From: Oscillospiraceae bacterium
GTDB lineage: Bacteria; Bacillota; Clostridia; Oscillospirales; Oscillospiraceae
NCBI GenBank assembly: GCA_015067995.1
Contig: SVLJ01000011.1
Location: 1 to 64,000 of the forward strand
DNA length: 64,000 nucleotides
Direction: 5' to 3'
Part shown: piece by piece, positions 33,522-43,811 of the stretch
Numbering within the stretch: the first letter of the stretch is position 1
Layout of the letters: the number at the start of each line of letters is the position of its first letter
Translations under genes and position numbers: made by a program
Notes under the pieces: model-generated
The model's input: only the letters and a program-made list of their open reading frames with translations
What the model was told of the DNA's origin: nothing
The model's database searches: none

Positions 33522-35903
33522 TCATTTCAGAGTCACCACAGTGACGCCGTTCTCGCCCTCGCCGTAAACGCCGAGGCGGAAGGACTTCACCGACCGGTGT
33601 TTCTTCAGGAGCTGATGGACGGTGTTCCGCAGAACACCGGTTCCCTTTCCGTGGATGATGGTCACAGTATCCAGTCGGCCCATGACGGCGCTGGAGAGGA
33701 AGGTCTCCACTACGCTCTCCGCCTCGATGCTCTCCATGCCGCGGATATCCAGCTCCCGGGGCGTAGCCGCCCGGAGGGTGATCCCGCCGGACCGGGAAGC
33801 GGCTTTGGGCATCGGCTTCTTCACCGGCTCCTCGATGAGCCGCACTTCGGCAGCCTTAACGGTCATCTTCATGATACCGGCCTTCAGCAGCAGCGTGCCG
33901 TCCTTGTTGACGGAAATGACCTCCGCATTCTGCCGCACGCCGGGAATCTCCACCAGATCCCCGGCCACGATGGGACGGCTGGGTGCCGGGATGGGTTCCT
34001 GAGAACCGTCCTGCCGATTCAGGGCATCCTCCGCCTCGTTGAGCTTGCGGCGCAGCTCTGCCCGCGCCTCGTTTGTGTTTTCCATCCGCTGTGCCTTAGC
34101 CTGCTGCTTGCGCATCTCCGTCAGCTCGGCAAAGACCTCGTCCGCCGTCTGCCGTGCCTCTCTGAGGATTCGCTTGGCTTCTGCCTCGCCCCGGCTGCGG
34201 GCCTTTTCCTTGGCCCGTTCCATCTGCTCCCGGAATTCCCGGGCCTTTCGGGCGTCCTCTTCCCTGCGGACTGCCAGACGATCCAGCTCCAGTTGCCGCT
34301 TCTCCAGTGCCTGTCGTTTGGCCTCCAGGCCGGTGAGCACATCCTCAAACCGCAGGCTGTCGCCGCTCATCTGCCGCTTTGCGTCCTCAATGACGTCATC
34401 CGCCAGTCCCAGCCGCTTGGAGATGGCAAAGGCGTTGGACTTGCCGGGAATGCCGATCAGGAGCCGGTAGGTAGGCCGCAGCGTCTCCACGTCAAACTCG
34501 CAGGAGGCATTTTCCACGCCGGGAGTGGTCATGGCAAAGGTTTTCAGCTCCGCATAGTGGGTGGTGGCCGCCACCTTGGCTCCAGCCTGCCGCACCCGTT
34601 CGATGATGGCGATGGCCAGCGCTGCCCCCTCCACGGGATCGGTTCCGGCTCCCAGCTCGTCGAACAGCACCAGACTGTGCTGATCTGCCGCATCCAGAAT
34701 CCCCACAATGTTCTTCATGTGTGCAGAAAAGGTGGACAAATTCTGCTCGATGCTCTGCTCGTCGCCCACATCTGCCAGCACCTCCCGGAATACGGACACG
34801 GCGCTGCGGTCTCCCGCCGGAATCTGCAGACCGCACTGGGCCATCAGGCACAGAAGTCCCAGCGTCTTGAGACTTACGGTTTTGCCGCCGGTATTGGGGC
34901 CGGTGATCACCAGCGTGTCGAAGGTTTCCCCCAGCGTCATATCGATGGGCACCGCCTTGGCCTGATCCAGCAGCGGATGACGTGCCTTCCGCAGGGAAAC
35001 GGAACCGTTGCGCCGGATCTCCGGCCGCACGCCGTTCAGCTTATAAGAGAGCTGACCCCGGGCAAAGATCACATCCAGGTGCACCAGTACATCGTGATCC
35101 CACTGAATGTCCTCCCGGTGGTCGGCAGCATTGGCGGAAAGCTCCGCCAGAATGCGTTCAATTTCCTTCTTCTCCCGGGCCTCCAGTTCGATCAGCTCAT
35201 TGTTGGCCTGTACCACACCCATAGGTTCGATGAACAGCGTAGCGCCGGAGGAGGAAACGTCATGCACCAGACCGGGCATATCGCCCTTGTGCTCCGCCTT
35301 TACCGGCACCACGAAACGGCCGTCCCGCTGGGTGATGATGGTCTCCTGCAGAATTTTGGCATAGGTGGGTGAAGAGATGATTTTCTGGAGGATCTGGCGG
35401 CTCTTGGCCTGTGCCGCACGCATATGCCGGCGGATATCCGCCAGCTCGGGGCTGGCGTTGTCGGATATGGTATCCTCGTCCAGAATGGCGTTTTTGATCT
35501 TGTCCTCCAGAAAGCGATTGCCGTGTATGGAGTGGAACAGATGATCAATGGGTGTAACGCCCAGAGCATCGGTATCCCGGTACTCCCTGGCACGGCGGGC
35601 ACAGGTCAGCAGTCCCGCGATGGTCAGCAGCTCCCGGGTGTTGAGGCTACCGCCCCGATCCGCGCGATCCAGCGCCTCGATGACGGGACGGACGCCGGAG
35701 AAGGACGGTGCGCCCCGCAGTCCGATCATATTCCGGGCAGCCTCGGTCTGATCCTGCAGCCGCAGGACCTCCTCCGCCTCGTCCTCCGGACGCACAACGG
35801 CACATTTGGCCTTTGCCTCGGGACTGACGGCCTGCTCGGCCAGCATCTGCAGCACCCTGGGCAGTTCCAGTGTCCGCATGGATTTTTCAAACAATTCGCT
35901 CAT
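33522..35903 (-). CDS. mutS2: Endonuclease MutS2
   Basis: A 793-residue MutS2 protein. It has the MutS core (helical clamp domain, residues 1-310), an ATPase with Walker A ITGPNTGGKTVSLK near residue 327, Walker B VLFDELGAGTDP and an ATTHYAELK block, a long coiled segment (about 510-640) and a C-terminal Smr nuclease domain (about 718-793) with ELDIRGM and IIHGKGTGVLR. MutS2 acts on branched DNA and, in some Firmicutes, on collided ribosomes. No mismatch-recognition domain is present, as expected. It follows recO by 27 bases on the same strand. Confidence 0.97.
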   Translation of the reverse strand: MSELFEKSMRTLELPRVLQMLAEQAVSPEAKAKCAVVRPEDEAEEVLRLQDQTEAARNMIGLRGAPSFSGVRPVIEALDRADRGGSLNTRELLTIAGLLTCARRAREYRDTDALGVTPIDHLFHSIHGNRFLEDKIKNAILDEDTISDNASPELADIRRHMRAAQAKSRQILQKIISSPTYAKILQETIITQRDGRFVVPVKAEHKGDMPGLVHDVSSSGATLFIEPMGVVQANNELIELEAREKKEIERILAELSANAADHREDIQWDHDVLVHLDVIFARGQLSYKLNGVRPEIRRNGSVSLRKARHPLLDQAKAVPIDMTLGETFDTLVITGPNTGGKTVSLKTLGLLCLMAQCGLQIPAGDRSAVSVFREVLADVGDEQSIEQNLSTFSAHMKNIVGILDAADQHSLVLFDELGAGTDPVEGAALAIAIIERVRQAGAKVAATTHYAELKTFAMTTPGVENASCEFDVETLRPTYRLLIGIPGKSNAFAISKRLGLADDVIEDAKRQMSGDSLRFEDVLTGLEAKRQALEKRQLELDRLAVRREEDARKAREFREQMERAKEKARSRGEAEAKRILREARQTADEVFAELTEMRKQQAKAQRMENTNEARAELRRKLNEAEDALNRQDGSQEPIPAPSRPIVAGDLVEIPGVRQNAEVISVNKDGTLLLKAGIMKMTVKAAEVRLIEEPVKKPMPKAASRSGGITLRAATPRELDIRGMESIEAESVVETFLSSAVMGRLDTVTIIHGKGTGVLRNTVHQLLKKHRSVKSFRLGVYGEGENGVTVVTLK

Positions 35904-35929
35904 GTGCTTCTCCTGTCATATGTATGACA

Positions 35930-36685
35930 CTATACTTGCAGACTTTTATAGAATTCCAGCGTCCGGAAGCGGCCTTCCAGCTGGGCGGCGGCGAAGCCCT
36001 CTGCCGCGGCAGACAGCCGCTTCAGGGCAGTCCCCTCCAGCGTGAAGGAGTACAGCCGTTTGGGATCGCCGTAGAGAATGTGCCGCAGAGCCGCCAGCGA
36101 CGCAGGACACAGGGGCAGCGAATGACCGCTCTCCCCCACGCCGCAATCCCGGCAGCGTACCACGCCCTGTACCACATCCAGAAGAGGCTGCTCCGGGTCT
36201 GCACAGCCGCAGAAAGCGCAGCTGTCTGCCAGCGGCTCATACCCCGCCAGACAGAGAATGCGGAACTCAAAGGCCGCCTTGGCCAGCGTCTCCGGTTTTT
36301 TCAGCTTATCCAGCACATACAGGCCGTTGAGCAGATGACTCACCAGCTCCGGCAGAGCTTCCCCTGCCGCAGCCACCGTCTCCGTCAGCTCCGCAAAGTA
36401 AAAACCCAGCGACAGACGGGAAAGATCGCTCTGCAATCCGCTGAATTGCTCTATGGAGGACGCCTCATTGGCGTAATACCAATCGCCCTTCTGATACAGC
36501 GTCCATTCCGAATAGGCCAGCGGCTGCGCCGAGGCCGCATACTTGCAGCTGCGACGCCGGACACCCCGGGCAATGACGGGGATCTTTCCCCTGTCGGCAG
36601 TCAGAAGGGTGAGGATCTTGTCCGCCTCCTTGGTTTCTGTCTGCCGCAGTACAACACCGCGGGTCACCATATACGGTGCAGCCAC
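35930..36685 (-). CDS. recO: DNA repair protein RecO
   Basis: A 251-residue RecO, which works with RecF and RecR to load RecA. The OB fold starts with VTRGVVLRQTETKEADKILTLLTADRGKIPVIARGVRR. Four cysteines in CLAGYEPLADSCAFCG and VRCRDCG form the zinc site of Firmicute RecO. Start GTG 36685 is favoured because GAGAGG lies 8 bases upstream; ATG 36670 is an alternative. A longer frame to 36820 reads through the ribosome site. Organised with mutS2 downstream and era nearby, a typical Clostridia neighbourhood. Confidence 0.95.
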   Translation of the reverse strand: MAAPYMVTRGVVLRQTETKEADKILTLLTADRGKIPVIARGVRRRSCKYAASAQPLAYSEWTLYQKGDWYYANEASSIEQFSGLQSDLSRLSLGFYFAELTETVAAAGEALPELVSHLLNGLYVLDKLKKPETLAKAAFEFRILCLAGYEPLADSCAFCGCADPEQPLLDVVQGVVRCRDCGVGESGHSLPLCPASLAALRHILYGDPKRLYSFTLEGTALKRLSAAAEGFAAAQLEGRFRTLEFYKSLQV

Positions 36686-36887
36686 GAGCCTCACCTCTCC
36701 TTCGTCTTTCAATCCGTTTTGATTTCTCCCTCTGATAAGGAGCGATACATCAGGTAGTGCGCCGGAACGCCGGTGGCGCAAAAAAGCTTCCATGCCGATT
36801 CGGCAGTCACTGGTCATCACCTCATGGTATAGGATGACATCAGGCTGTCGAAAAATGTGTGGAAATGATTAGAATGTACGGAATCCA

Positions 36888-38261
36888 TTACCGTTTCGGA
36901 AGGGGCGGCATCAGATCTGCCGGGATGGGACTGACGTATTCCCCACCGGTCTGTGCGAAGTGCTCTTCTTTTGCCTGTTTCAGCCGTTCCGGTTCTTCCA
37001 TCAGGCGGATGATGCTGCCTGCCACCGCCTTGCCTGCATACAGCATGGAGGCGTGGGCATAATGGGACTTCCCCTGTGCCACAGCCTGCCAGCTGTGACC
37101 GGGCGTACCGATGCACCAGTTACCGATATGCATCTGCACGGTGGGGCACTGCCAGCTGACGTCGCTGGTATCTGTAGAGCCGCCGTGCGCCTTGGGCGGT
37201 GCAGGCGGCAGCACACGATCCGCGTAAACCGGAGCGGCCTGCTCCTCCGGACTCAGGGACATGGTGGCCTGCAGTGCGCGGCCATAAGACAGATCCTTCT
37301 CAGTGGGAACCGGCAGCGGGATCTCCTGCATGATTTCATACGCTGTCTGCTGCAGCGTGGGAATGGTGATGAGGTTGGAGCAGGATGCCTGCACAGTGAT
37401 CTTCACCGTGGTATCCGTCATCATAGCCGCGCCCTGTGCCACACGATCCACACGCTCTTTCAGCTCCCGCACCTCTTTGGGATTGTTGGCGCGGATCATA
37501 TACAGCACCTCGGCGTGAGCCTGCACCACGTTTGGTGCCGTTCCGCCGGAGTCCGTAATGGCGTAATGGATGCGGCTGGTGGTCTCCATGTGCTCCCGGA
37601 GATAGTTGCAGCCCACGTTCATCAGCTCCACCGCGTCCAGTGCACTGCGCCCCTTGTGGGGACTGCCGCCGGCGTGGGCGGCAACGCCGGTGAAGGCGTA
37701 GGAGACCTTTGTGTTGGCCAGTGCAGGGCGGGTGCGCACCATGTACATCTTTTCCGGATGCCAGCTGACCACCGCGTCAATGCCGTCAAACACGCCCTCG
37801 CGCACCATGAACACTTTGCCGCTGCCGCCCTCTTCTGCGGGACAGCCAAAGAGCGTAACGCTGCCCTTTCCGGTGGTTTCAATATAGGCTTTCACTGCCA
37901 GTGCCGCCGCAAAGGAACCACCGGCAAACAGGTTGTGTCCGCAGCCGTGTCCCACATCCGGGCCGGCGATCCGCAAAGGCTCGGCAGTGTCTGCCGCCTG
38001 ATTCAGGCCCGACAGGGCGTCATACTCTGCCAGAATACCCATGGCAGGCTTACCGCTTCCATAGGTGGCCTTGAACGCCGTGGGCAGCTTGCCGACGCCG
38101 CGCTCCACGGCGAATCCCTCTTTTTCCAGCGCACCGGCCAGAATTTCCATGGATTGATACTCCCGGAACGGCAGTTCCGCATGATCCCAGATGCCGTCCG
38201 AAACACCAAAGATGGTCTCCGCTTTCTGCTCGATCACATTGAGATACGGTTCATACACCAT
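36888..38261 (-). CDS. M20-family amidohydrolase (AbgB-like)
   Basis: A 457-residue zinc amidohydrolase of the aminobenzoyl-glutamate utilisation subunit B type. Metal-binding blocks: AEYDALSGLNQ, GHGCGHNLFAGG, GCPAEEGGSGK, and a long C-terminal STDTSDVSWQCPTVQMHIGNW segment typical of AbgB. The inserted lid domain (about residues 185-300) mediates dimer contact. Likely substrate is an N-acyl amino acid or p-aminobenzoyl-glutamate. It lies between recO and era with no partner abgA in view, so the role may be different from folate breakdown. Confidence 0.9.
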   Translation of the reverse strand: MVYEPYLNVIEQKAETIFGVSDGIWDHAELPFREYQSMEILAGALEKEGFAVERGVGKLPTAFKATYGSGKPAMGILAEYDALSGLNQAADTAEPLRIAGPDVGHGCGHNLFAGGSFAAALAVKAYIETTGKGSVTLFGCPAEEGGSGKVFMVREGVFDGIDAVVSWHPEKMYMVRTRPALANTKVSYAFTGVAAHAGGSPHKGRSALDAVELMNVGCNYLREHMETTSRIHYAITDSGGTAPNVVQAHAEVLYMIRANNPKEVRELKERVDRVAQGAAMMTDTTVKITVQASCSNLITIPTLQQTAYEIMQEIPLPVPTEKDLSYGRALQATMSLSPEEQAAPVYADRVLPPAPPKAHGGSTDTSDVSWQCPTVQMHIGNWCIGTPGHSWQAVAQGKSHYAHASMLYAGKAVAGSIIRLMEEPERLKQAKEEHFAQTGGEYVSPIPADLMPPLPKR

Positions 38262-38285
38262 GTTACAAGCCTCCTCAGGAACAGA

Positions 38286-39188
38286 TCACTGTCTGTCGTC
38301 GTAGCCGAAGGAACGGACATAGTTGGCGTTTTCCCGCCAGTTCTCCTTCACCTTCACCCAGGTTTCCAGGAACACCTTGGTGCCCATGAACTTCTCCATA
38401 TCGTGGCGGGCCATGGTGCTGATCTTTTTCAGCATAGCGCCCTGCTTGCCGATGATGATACCCTTGTGGCTGGCCTTCTCGCAGTAGATGGTGGCTTCCA
38501 CATCCACCACGCCGGAATCCCGCTCGGAGAACTTGGTGAGCTCCACAGCGGTGCCGTGGGGAATTTCCTTGTCCAGACACAGCAGCAGCTTTTCCCGGAG
38601 GATCTCACCCATCACCTGCCGCTCAGGCTGGTCGGAGGTCTCGCCGTCAGGGAACAGCTGGGGGCCTTCCTGTGCATACTTACCCAGCTCCCGCATCAGC
38701 TCCTCCAGGCCGTCGTTCTTATGGGCAGAGATAGGGATGATGGCGTCAAAGCCGTCCCACTCCTCGCTGTAAGCGGCGATGACGGGCAGCAGCTCGTCGG
38801 GCTTCACAGTGTCGATCTTGTTGATGCACAGAATGCAGGGGATTTTCTCTTCCCGGATCCGCTGGATCAGCGCCTTCTCCGGGCCGCCCACATGGGGAAT
38901 GGGCTCCACCAGCAGCAGCGCACAGTCCACATCGCTGAGAGATGCGGTGATGATCTTCACCATATAATCACCCAGTGCGGACTTGGGCTTGTGGAGGCCG
39001 GGGGTGTCCATCAGGACAAACTGGGTATCGTCACGGTTGACGATGCCGCAGATACGGTTGCGGGTGGTCTGTGCCTTGTTGGAGACGATGGCTACCTTCT
39101 CACCCACCAGAGCATTGGTAAGGCTGGATTTTCCCACGTTGGGACGGCCACAGACGGTGACCATGGCGGTTTTGGTGATGTTAGACAT
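38286..39188 (-). CDS. era: GTPase Era
   Basis: A 300-residue Era GTPase used in 30S ribosome maturation. G1 GRPNVGKSSL (residues 12-21), G3 DTPGLH, G4 NKIDTVK and G5 ISAHKNDG are intact. The C-terminal KH domain binds 16S rRNA near the anti-Shine-Dalgarno end and contains GIIIGKQGAMLKKI. Length is standard. In other Clostridia era is next to recO; here the M20 amidohydrolase lies between them. Confidence 0.97.
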   Translation of the reverse strand: MSNITKTAMVTVCGRPNVGKSSLTNALVGEKVAIVSNKAQTTRNRICGIVNRDDTQFVLMDTPGLHKPKSALGDYMVKIITASLSDVDCALLLVEPIPHVGGPEKALIQRIREEKIPCILCINKIDTVKPDELLPVIAAYSEEWDGFDAIIPISAHKNDGLEELMRELGKYAQEGPQLFPDGETSDQPERQVMGEILREKLLLCLDKEIPHGTAVELTKFSERDSGVVDVEATIYCEKASHKGIIIGKQGAMLKKISTMARHDMEKFMGTKVFLETWVKVKENWRENANYVRSFGYDDRQ

Positions 39189-39250
39189 AGGTGATCCTCA
39201 ACTTTCTATCCTTTGAGCGTTGTATTGATGACGCCGCACCTGCGGCGGAT

Positions 39251-42082
39251 TTACGGGTTTTCCAGTACTCTTTTCAGATACTGGCCGGTGTAGCTTGACC
39301 CACAGGCGGCCACTTCCTCCGGCGTGCCTGTGCAGACGATGGTGCCGCCCTTGTCGCCTCCCTCGGGGCCGAGGTCGATGATGTGATCGGCACATTTGAT
39401 GACATCCAGATTGTGCTCGATGACCACCACGGTGTTGCCGCCGTCCACCAGACGCTGCAGCACCTCCAGCAGTCGCCGCACATCGTCGGCGTGGAGACCG
39501 GTGGTAGGCTCGTCCAGAATATAGATGGTACGCCCGGTGGCGATTTTACTGAGCTCCGTGGCCAGCTTCACACGCTGAGCCTCTCCGCCGGACAGCTCTG
39601 TGGAGGACTGCCCCAGCTTCACATAGCCGAGGCCCACATCACAGAGGGTACGAATTTTATTGGCAATTTTGGGCAGCGGCGCAAAGAACTCCGCCGCCTC
39701 ATCGGCAGTCATTTCCAGAACCTGCGCGATGTTTTTACCCTTGTAGCGCACCTCCAGCGTCTCCCGGTTGTACCGCTGACCGTGACACACCTCGCAGGGT
39801 ACGAAGATATCCGGCAGGAAGTGCATTTCGATTTTCAGCAGGCCATCACCGGAGCAGGCCTCGCAGCGTCCTCCGCGGACGTTGAAGCTAAACCGTCCGG
39901 GGCCGTAGCCGCGGCTCTTTGCCTCCTGTGTGGCAGCAAACAGGTCGCGGATATCGTTGAACACGCCGGTATAGGTGGCGGGATTGGAGCGGGGCGTTCT
40001 GCCGATGGGACTCTGGTCAATGTTCACCACCTTGTCCAGCTCCCGGACGCCGTCGATGCGGGTGCATTTGCCGTGACGGGTCTTCATGCGGTTGAGGTCC
40101 GCGCCCAGCTTCTTGAACAGGATCTCGTTTACCAGCGAAGACTTGCCGCTGCCGGACACGCCGGTAACGGCGGTAAAGGTTCCCAGCGGGATCTCCACAT
40201 CCACGTTTTTCAGGTTGTTCTCCCGGGCACCCACCACGGTCAGGTACTTCCCGTTTCCGGTACGGCGCTGCGCCGGAATGCTGATTTTCTTCGTTCCGGA
40301 CAGATACTGACCCGTCAGGGAATCGGGATTGGCCATAACCTCCTCCGGCGTACCTGCCGCCACCACCTCGCCGCCGTGGATACCGGCGCCGGGTCCGATG
40401 TCGATGAGATAGTCCGCCGCCCGCATGGTGTCCTCGTCATGCTCCACCACCAGCAGAGTATTGCCCAGATCCCGGAGATTCCGCAGCGTCTCCAGCAGCT
40501 TGTCATTGTCACGCTGATGGAGACCGATGGACGGCTCATCCAGAATATACAGCACACCCATAAGGCTGGAACCGATCTGGGTGGCCAGCCGGATGCGCTG
40601 ACTCTCACCGCCGGAGAGGGTTGCCGCGCTGCGGCTGAGGGTCAAATAGCCCAGTCCCACCGACTGCAGGAAGCCCAGCCGTGCCCGAATTTCCTTGAGG
40701 ATGCGGTCTGCAATGCGCATCTGCTGCTCCGTCAGCTGCAGTCCCTCCACGAAGGCCAGGCCGTCATCCACCGGCAGCTCCGTAAAGGTGTGGATATCCC
40801 GCTGCCCCACCGTCACCGCCAGAGATTCCTTCCGCAGCCGCCGTCCGCCGCAGTCCGGGCAGGGACAATCGCTCATGACCTCCGTCAGTTCCTTTTTCAC
40901 ACCGTCGCTCTGGGTTTCCAGATAGCGGCGCTCCAGATTGTTGCACACGCCCTCAAAGGCCTGATACAGCGTTCCCTTTCCTCGGGGCTGATCGTAATGC
41001 AGCTCCAGCTTCTCGCCCTTGGTACCGTACAGCACGATATCCTTTGCCGCCTCGCTGAGGGTCTCCCACGGCTCCGTCAGGGAGAAGTGATATTTTTTGG
41101 ACAGGGCGTCAAAATACATCCGGGAAATACCGTCGCCCCGGACATTGGCCCAGCCGGAGGCCTGCAGGCACCCATCCAGAATGGACAAGCTCTTGTCCGG
41201 GATCACCAGCTCAGGATCCACCTTCTGCTGGAAGCCAAGACCCGTACAAGTGGGACACGCACCGAAGGGATTGTTAAAGGAGAACATCCGGGGAGTCAGC
41301 TCCTCAATGGAGATGCCGCAGTCCTCGCAGGCGTAATTCTGGGAAAAGGAAATGTCCTGCTCCTCCCGCAGGAGGTTGATGACCACAATGCCGCCGGCCA
41401 GAGCAGAGGCCGTCTCCACAGAGTCCGTCAGCCGCTGACGGATATCCTGCCGGATGATGAGCCGGTCCACGATGATCTCAATGTTGTGCTTTTTGTTCTT
41501 TTCCAGCTGGATGGTCTCATCCAGCTCGTAGAGATTCCCGTCCACCCGGACACGGACATAGCCGGAACGGCGGGCGTCCTCGAAGATCTTGGCGTGCTCG
41601 CCCTTCTTTCCCCGAATCACCGGCGCCATTACCTGAATGCGGGTGCCCTCCGGCAGCGCCAGCACCTGATCGATGATCTGATCGATGGTCTGCTGGTGGA
41701 TCTCCTTGCCGCACTTGGGACAGTGAGGCGTGCCTACTCTGGCCCACAGCAGGCGCAGATAGTCATAGATCTCCGTCACCGTGCCCACAGTGGAGCGGGG
41801 GTTCTTGCTGGTGGTCTTCTGGTCTATGGAGATGGCAGGCGAAAGTCCGTCAATGTAATCTACGTCCGGCTTTTCCATCTGTCCCAGGAACATCCGGGCG
41901 TAGGAGCTGAGGCTCTCCACATACCGCCGCTGTCCCTCGGCATAGATGGTATCGAAGGCCAGCGAGGACTTGCCGCTGCCGGAAATACCCGTCAGCACCA
42001 CCAGCTTGTCCCGGGGGATCTCCACGTCTATATTTTTCAGATTGTTGGTGCGGGCGCCCCGCACGATGATTTTATCCTGCAT
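39251..42082 (-). CDS. uvrA: Excinuclease ABC subunit A
   Basis: A 943-residue UvrA, the damage-recognition ATPase of nucleotide excision repair. Two ABC ATPase halves each have Walker A ([14 protein letters not shown] near 31 and [11 protein letters not shown] near 640), signature LSGGE, and Walker B with LDEPS and LDEPTTGLH. Zinc cysteine pairs [28 protein letters not shown] and CEVCHG are present. Length matches the family. It is on the same strand as uvrB but separated by seven open or relic genes, an unusual split. Confidence 0.98.
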   Translation of the reverse strand: MQDKIIVRGARTNNLKNIDVEIPRDKLVVLTGISGSGKSSLAFDTIYAEGQRRYVESLSSYARMFLGQMEKPDVDYIDGLSPAISIDQKTTSKNPRSTVGTVTEIYDYLRLLWARVGTPHCPKCGKEIHQQTIDQIIDQVLALPEGTRIQVMAPVIRGKKGEHAKIFEDARRSGYVRVRVDGNLYELDETIQLEKNKKHNIEIIVDRLIIRQDIRQRLTDSVETASALAGGIVVINLLREEQDISFSQNYACEDCGISIEELTPRMFSFNNPFGACPTCTGLGFQQKVDPELVIPDKSLSILDGCLQASGWANVRGDGISRMYFDALSKKYHFSLTEPWETLSEAAKDIVLYGTKGEKLELHYDQPRGKGTLYQAFEGVCNNLERRYLETQSDGVKKELTEVMSDCPCPDCGGRRLRKESLAVTVGQRDIHTFTELPVDDGLAFVEGLQLTEQQMRIADRILKEIRARLGFLQSVGLGYLTLSRSAATLSGGESQRIRLATQIGSSLMGVLYILDEPSIGLHQRDNDKLLETLRNLRDLGNTLLVVEHDEDTMRAADYLIDIGPGAGIHGGEVVAAGTPEEVMANPDSLTGQYLSGTKKISIPAQRRTGNGKYLTVVGARENNLKNVDVEIPLGTFTAVTGVSGSGKSSLVNEILFKKLGADLNRMKTRHGKCTRIDGVRELDKVVNIDQSPIGRTPRSNPATYTGVFNDIRDLFAATQEAKSRGYGPGRFSFNVRGGRCEACSGDGLLKIEMHFLPDIFVPCEVCHGQRYNRETLEVRYKGKNIAQVLEMTADEAAEFFAPLPKIANKIRTLCDVGLGYVKLGQSSTELSGGEAQRVKLATELSKIATGRTIYILDEPTTGLHADDVRRLLEVLQRLVDGGNTVVVIEHNLDVIKCADHIIDLGPEGGDKGGTIVCTGTPEEVAACGSSYTGQYLKRVLENP

Positions 42083-42093
42083 GGGATTCTCCT

Positions 42094-43023
42094 TTATCGC
42101 GTCACCAGACGCACAATACCGTCCCGGAGGATGCGGATGTTCTCGCCATCCAGCACAGTGTCCTTTCCGGTGTGGATCTTATCCATATAGTAACCAAAAA
42201 CGCGGTTTTTCTTCAATGCGCATACGCCTGCACCCAGACGGAAGTGCCGCTGATCAGAGGGATAGAATCCAAACCCCCGCACCACCTCCACGGTCTTTTC
42301 GCCGTCACCGGCAAAGGCAGCCTTCAGCCGCTGCAACGCCGCCGCGTCCTTTTTCAAACCCGGGGCCGGGAAAAACTGCAGGGAATTGCCGTCACCCACA
42401 CAGTTGAAATTCAAAAGCAGCGTCCCGTTCTTTGCTTTCCGATGCGTCTTGGCAAAGGCGGCAGAGCCGAACAATCCCTTTTCCTCATTGTCGAAGAAGA
42501 CGAAGCATACCTTCTCGCTCAGCTCCTCCGGCATAGACAGCGCCGTCTCCACCAGTGTGACGACGCCGCTGGTGTTGTCGTTGGCGGTACGTCTGTTGGC
42601 CGGGCCGAACATCAGCCACCACAGGCAAAAGAACACGGCCGCCTCCATGGCCAGCACTGCCACCATGGGCGGTGGATCGAAAGCAAAAATCACCGCCACC
42701 TCCACCGCCGCAGCGAAGGCGAAAATCGCTCCCACCAATGCCAGCTGATAGAGGAGATACCACGCCATATTCCGGGGCGTGATGAAGTTGGGCACCGGCA
42801 TCACGGCGCAGGTGTCGTAATGGGCGGTGCAGATAACCTCTGCCGTCTCCGGATCGCCCACCACAAGGTTGCAGCCGGGAATCAGACCACTATGAGGTTC
42901 TTCTTTGGGCACATACCCCGCCTTCCGCAGTTCACCGCTGAGCCAGCCGCGAAACTCTGCCTTCTGGTTCTTACTTTTTCTGATCTGGAAGGACTCCAGA
43001 ATTTTTCTCGATGCTTCTGTCAT
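42094..43023 (-). CDS. M28-type zinc peptidase with a membrane hairpin insert
   Basis: A 309-residue M28 (aminopeptidase Y-like) protein. Metal ligands appear as CTAHYDT (His, Asp), ANDNTSGV (Asp), FFDNEEKGL (Glu-Glu) and a C-terminal [12 protein letters not shown] (His). Between the first two sits about 80 residues with two hydrophobic segments ([21 protein letters not shown] and [20 protein letters not shown]), so the catalytic domain is membrane-tethered by an internal hairpin. ATG 43023 replaces a longer frame to 43107 that overlaps a relic gene. Substrate unknown. Confidence 0.8.
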   Translation of the reverse strand: MTEASRKILESFQIRKSKNQKAEFRGWLSGELRKAGYVPKEEPHSGLIPGCNLVVGDPETAEVICTAHYDTCAVMPVPNFITPRNMAWYLLYQLALVGAIFAFAAAVEVAVIFAFDPPPMVAVLAMEAAVFFCLWWLMFGPANRRTANDNTSGVVTLVETALSMPEELSEKVCFVFFDNEEKGLFGSAAFAKTHRKAKNGTLLLNFNCVGDGNSLQFFPAPGLKKDAAALQRLKAAFAGDGEKTVEVVRGFGFYPSDQRHFRLGAGVCALKKNRVFGYYMDKIHTGKDTVLDGENIRILRDGIVRLVTR

Positions 43024-43057
43024 GGCATTTCTCTCTTTCTGCCCAGACGCGGTTTCT

Positions 43058-43141
43058 TTATCGGCGTTCCTCCGACCTACCCACCAGATAATCCAGGCTG
43101 ACGTCAAACAAATCTGCCAGCTTGATAAGGGTCAGCGCCGG
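43058..43141 (-). pseudogene. C-terminal fragment of an XRE-family repressor
   Basis: The minus strand encodes TLIKLADLFDVSLDYLVGRS ending in a stop. This is the textbook C-terminal end of a Cro/C1-type HTH domain, but the preceding helices are missing: upstream of it the frame continues in sequence unrelated to an HTH. So only about 24 codons of the gene survive. Confidence 0.5.
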
Positions 43142-43149
43142 GATGACGC

Positions 43150-43306
43150 CCTGCGCTCCCTGAAAGAAGCCGTTCCGGAGCTGCGCCACCAGCTTTGGGA
43201 GCTGACCGACGCCGAGGATATCCTCGCCTGCAGCCGGGCTGTTCATGCCTTTCGGCTGGGTCTGGGACTGGAGCTTGCCATCGCCCGGGAAACAAAAGAT
43301 ATGTAG
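43150..43306 (+). pseudogene. Possible fragment of a small DUF6809-like protein
   Basis: The plus strand frame ends EAVPELRHQLWELTDAED...HAFRLGLGLELAIARE. The block resembles the C-terminal end of small clostridial proteins (DUF6809), where a [Y/H]AFRLG segment is conserved. It abuts the XRE fragment in opposite orientation, suggesting a rearranged relic. Weak call. Confidence 0.3.
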
Positions 43307-43312
43307 CCGCGC

Positions 43313-43807
43313 TTACCCCACGGTAATGTCCGCGGCTGTGCCGTCCACCAGCTCCATCAGAGCCTGCGGATTCAGCTCCACCTGCGCGCCGATCTTTCCG
43401 GCGGACACCATGATGGTGTCGATGATCTCCACCGTTTCATGGAACACTGTGGGATACTGCTTCTTCATCCCCACCGGAGAGCAGCCGCCCCGGATATAGC
43501 CGGTAAGGGCGTTGATCTCCTTCACCGCCACCATTTCGATGGACTTTTCCCCCACCGCCTTGGCCGCCTTTTTCAGGTCGAGACTGTCCGCCACGGGAAT
43601 GACAAACACATAGATGCCCCTGGATGCGCCGCGAGCCACCAGCGTCTTGAACACCTGCTCCGGATCTTGTCCCAGCATCTGCGCCACGGTGACGCCGTCC
43701 ACCGCCACGCCCTCCTCATGGGCGTATGTGTGGGCCGTGTAGGGGATGTTCCTCTGCTCCAGCGTCCGCATCACATTGGTCTTTTCGTCTTTTGTATTCT
43801 TCGCCAT
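43313..43807 (-). CDS. ybaK: Cys-tRNA(Pro)/Cys deacylase YbaK
   Basis: A 164-residue member of the YbaK/ProX editing family that removes cysteine mischarged on tRNA-Pro. Conserved points: TYAHEEGVAVDGVTVAQMLG, QVFKTLVARG with the essential lysine in FKTLV, RGGCSPVGMKKQYPT near the C terminus and SAGKIGAQVELNP. Length is standard. It lies 5 bases before... i.e. immediately downstream of the DMT transporter gene on the same strand, so probably co-transcribed, although no functional link is apparent. Confidence 0.94.
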   Translation of the reverse strand: MAKNTKDEKTNVMRTLEQRNIPYTAHTYAHEEGVAVDGVTVAQMLGQDPEQVFKTLVARGASRGIYVFVIPVADSLDLKKAAKAVGEKSIEMVAVKEINALTGYIRGGCSPVGMKKQYPTVFHETVEIIDTIMVSAGKIGAQVELNPQALMELVDGTAADITVG

Positions 43808-43811
43808 ACGC

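Noticed and set aside
39383..42190. A 935-codon frame opposite uvrA, and a 620-codon frame at 9145-11007 opposite sbcC
   Set aside because: Both lie against well-identified genes, lack ribosome sites and carry no recognisable domains.
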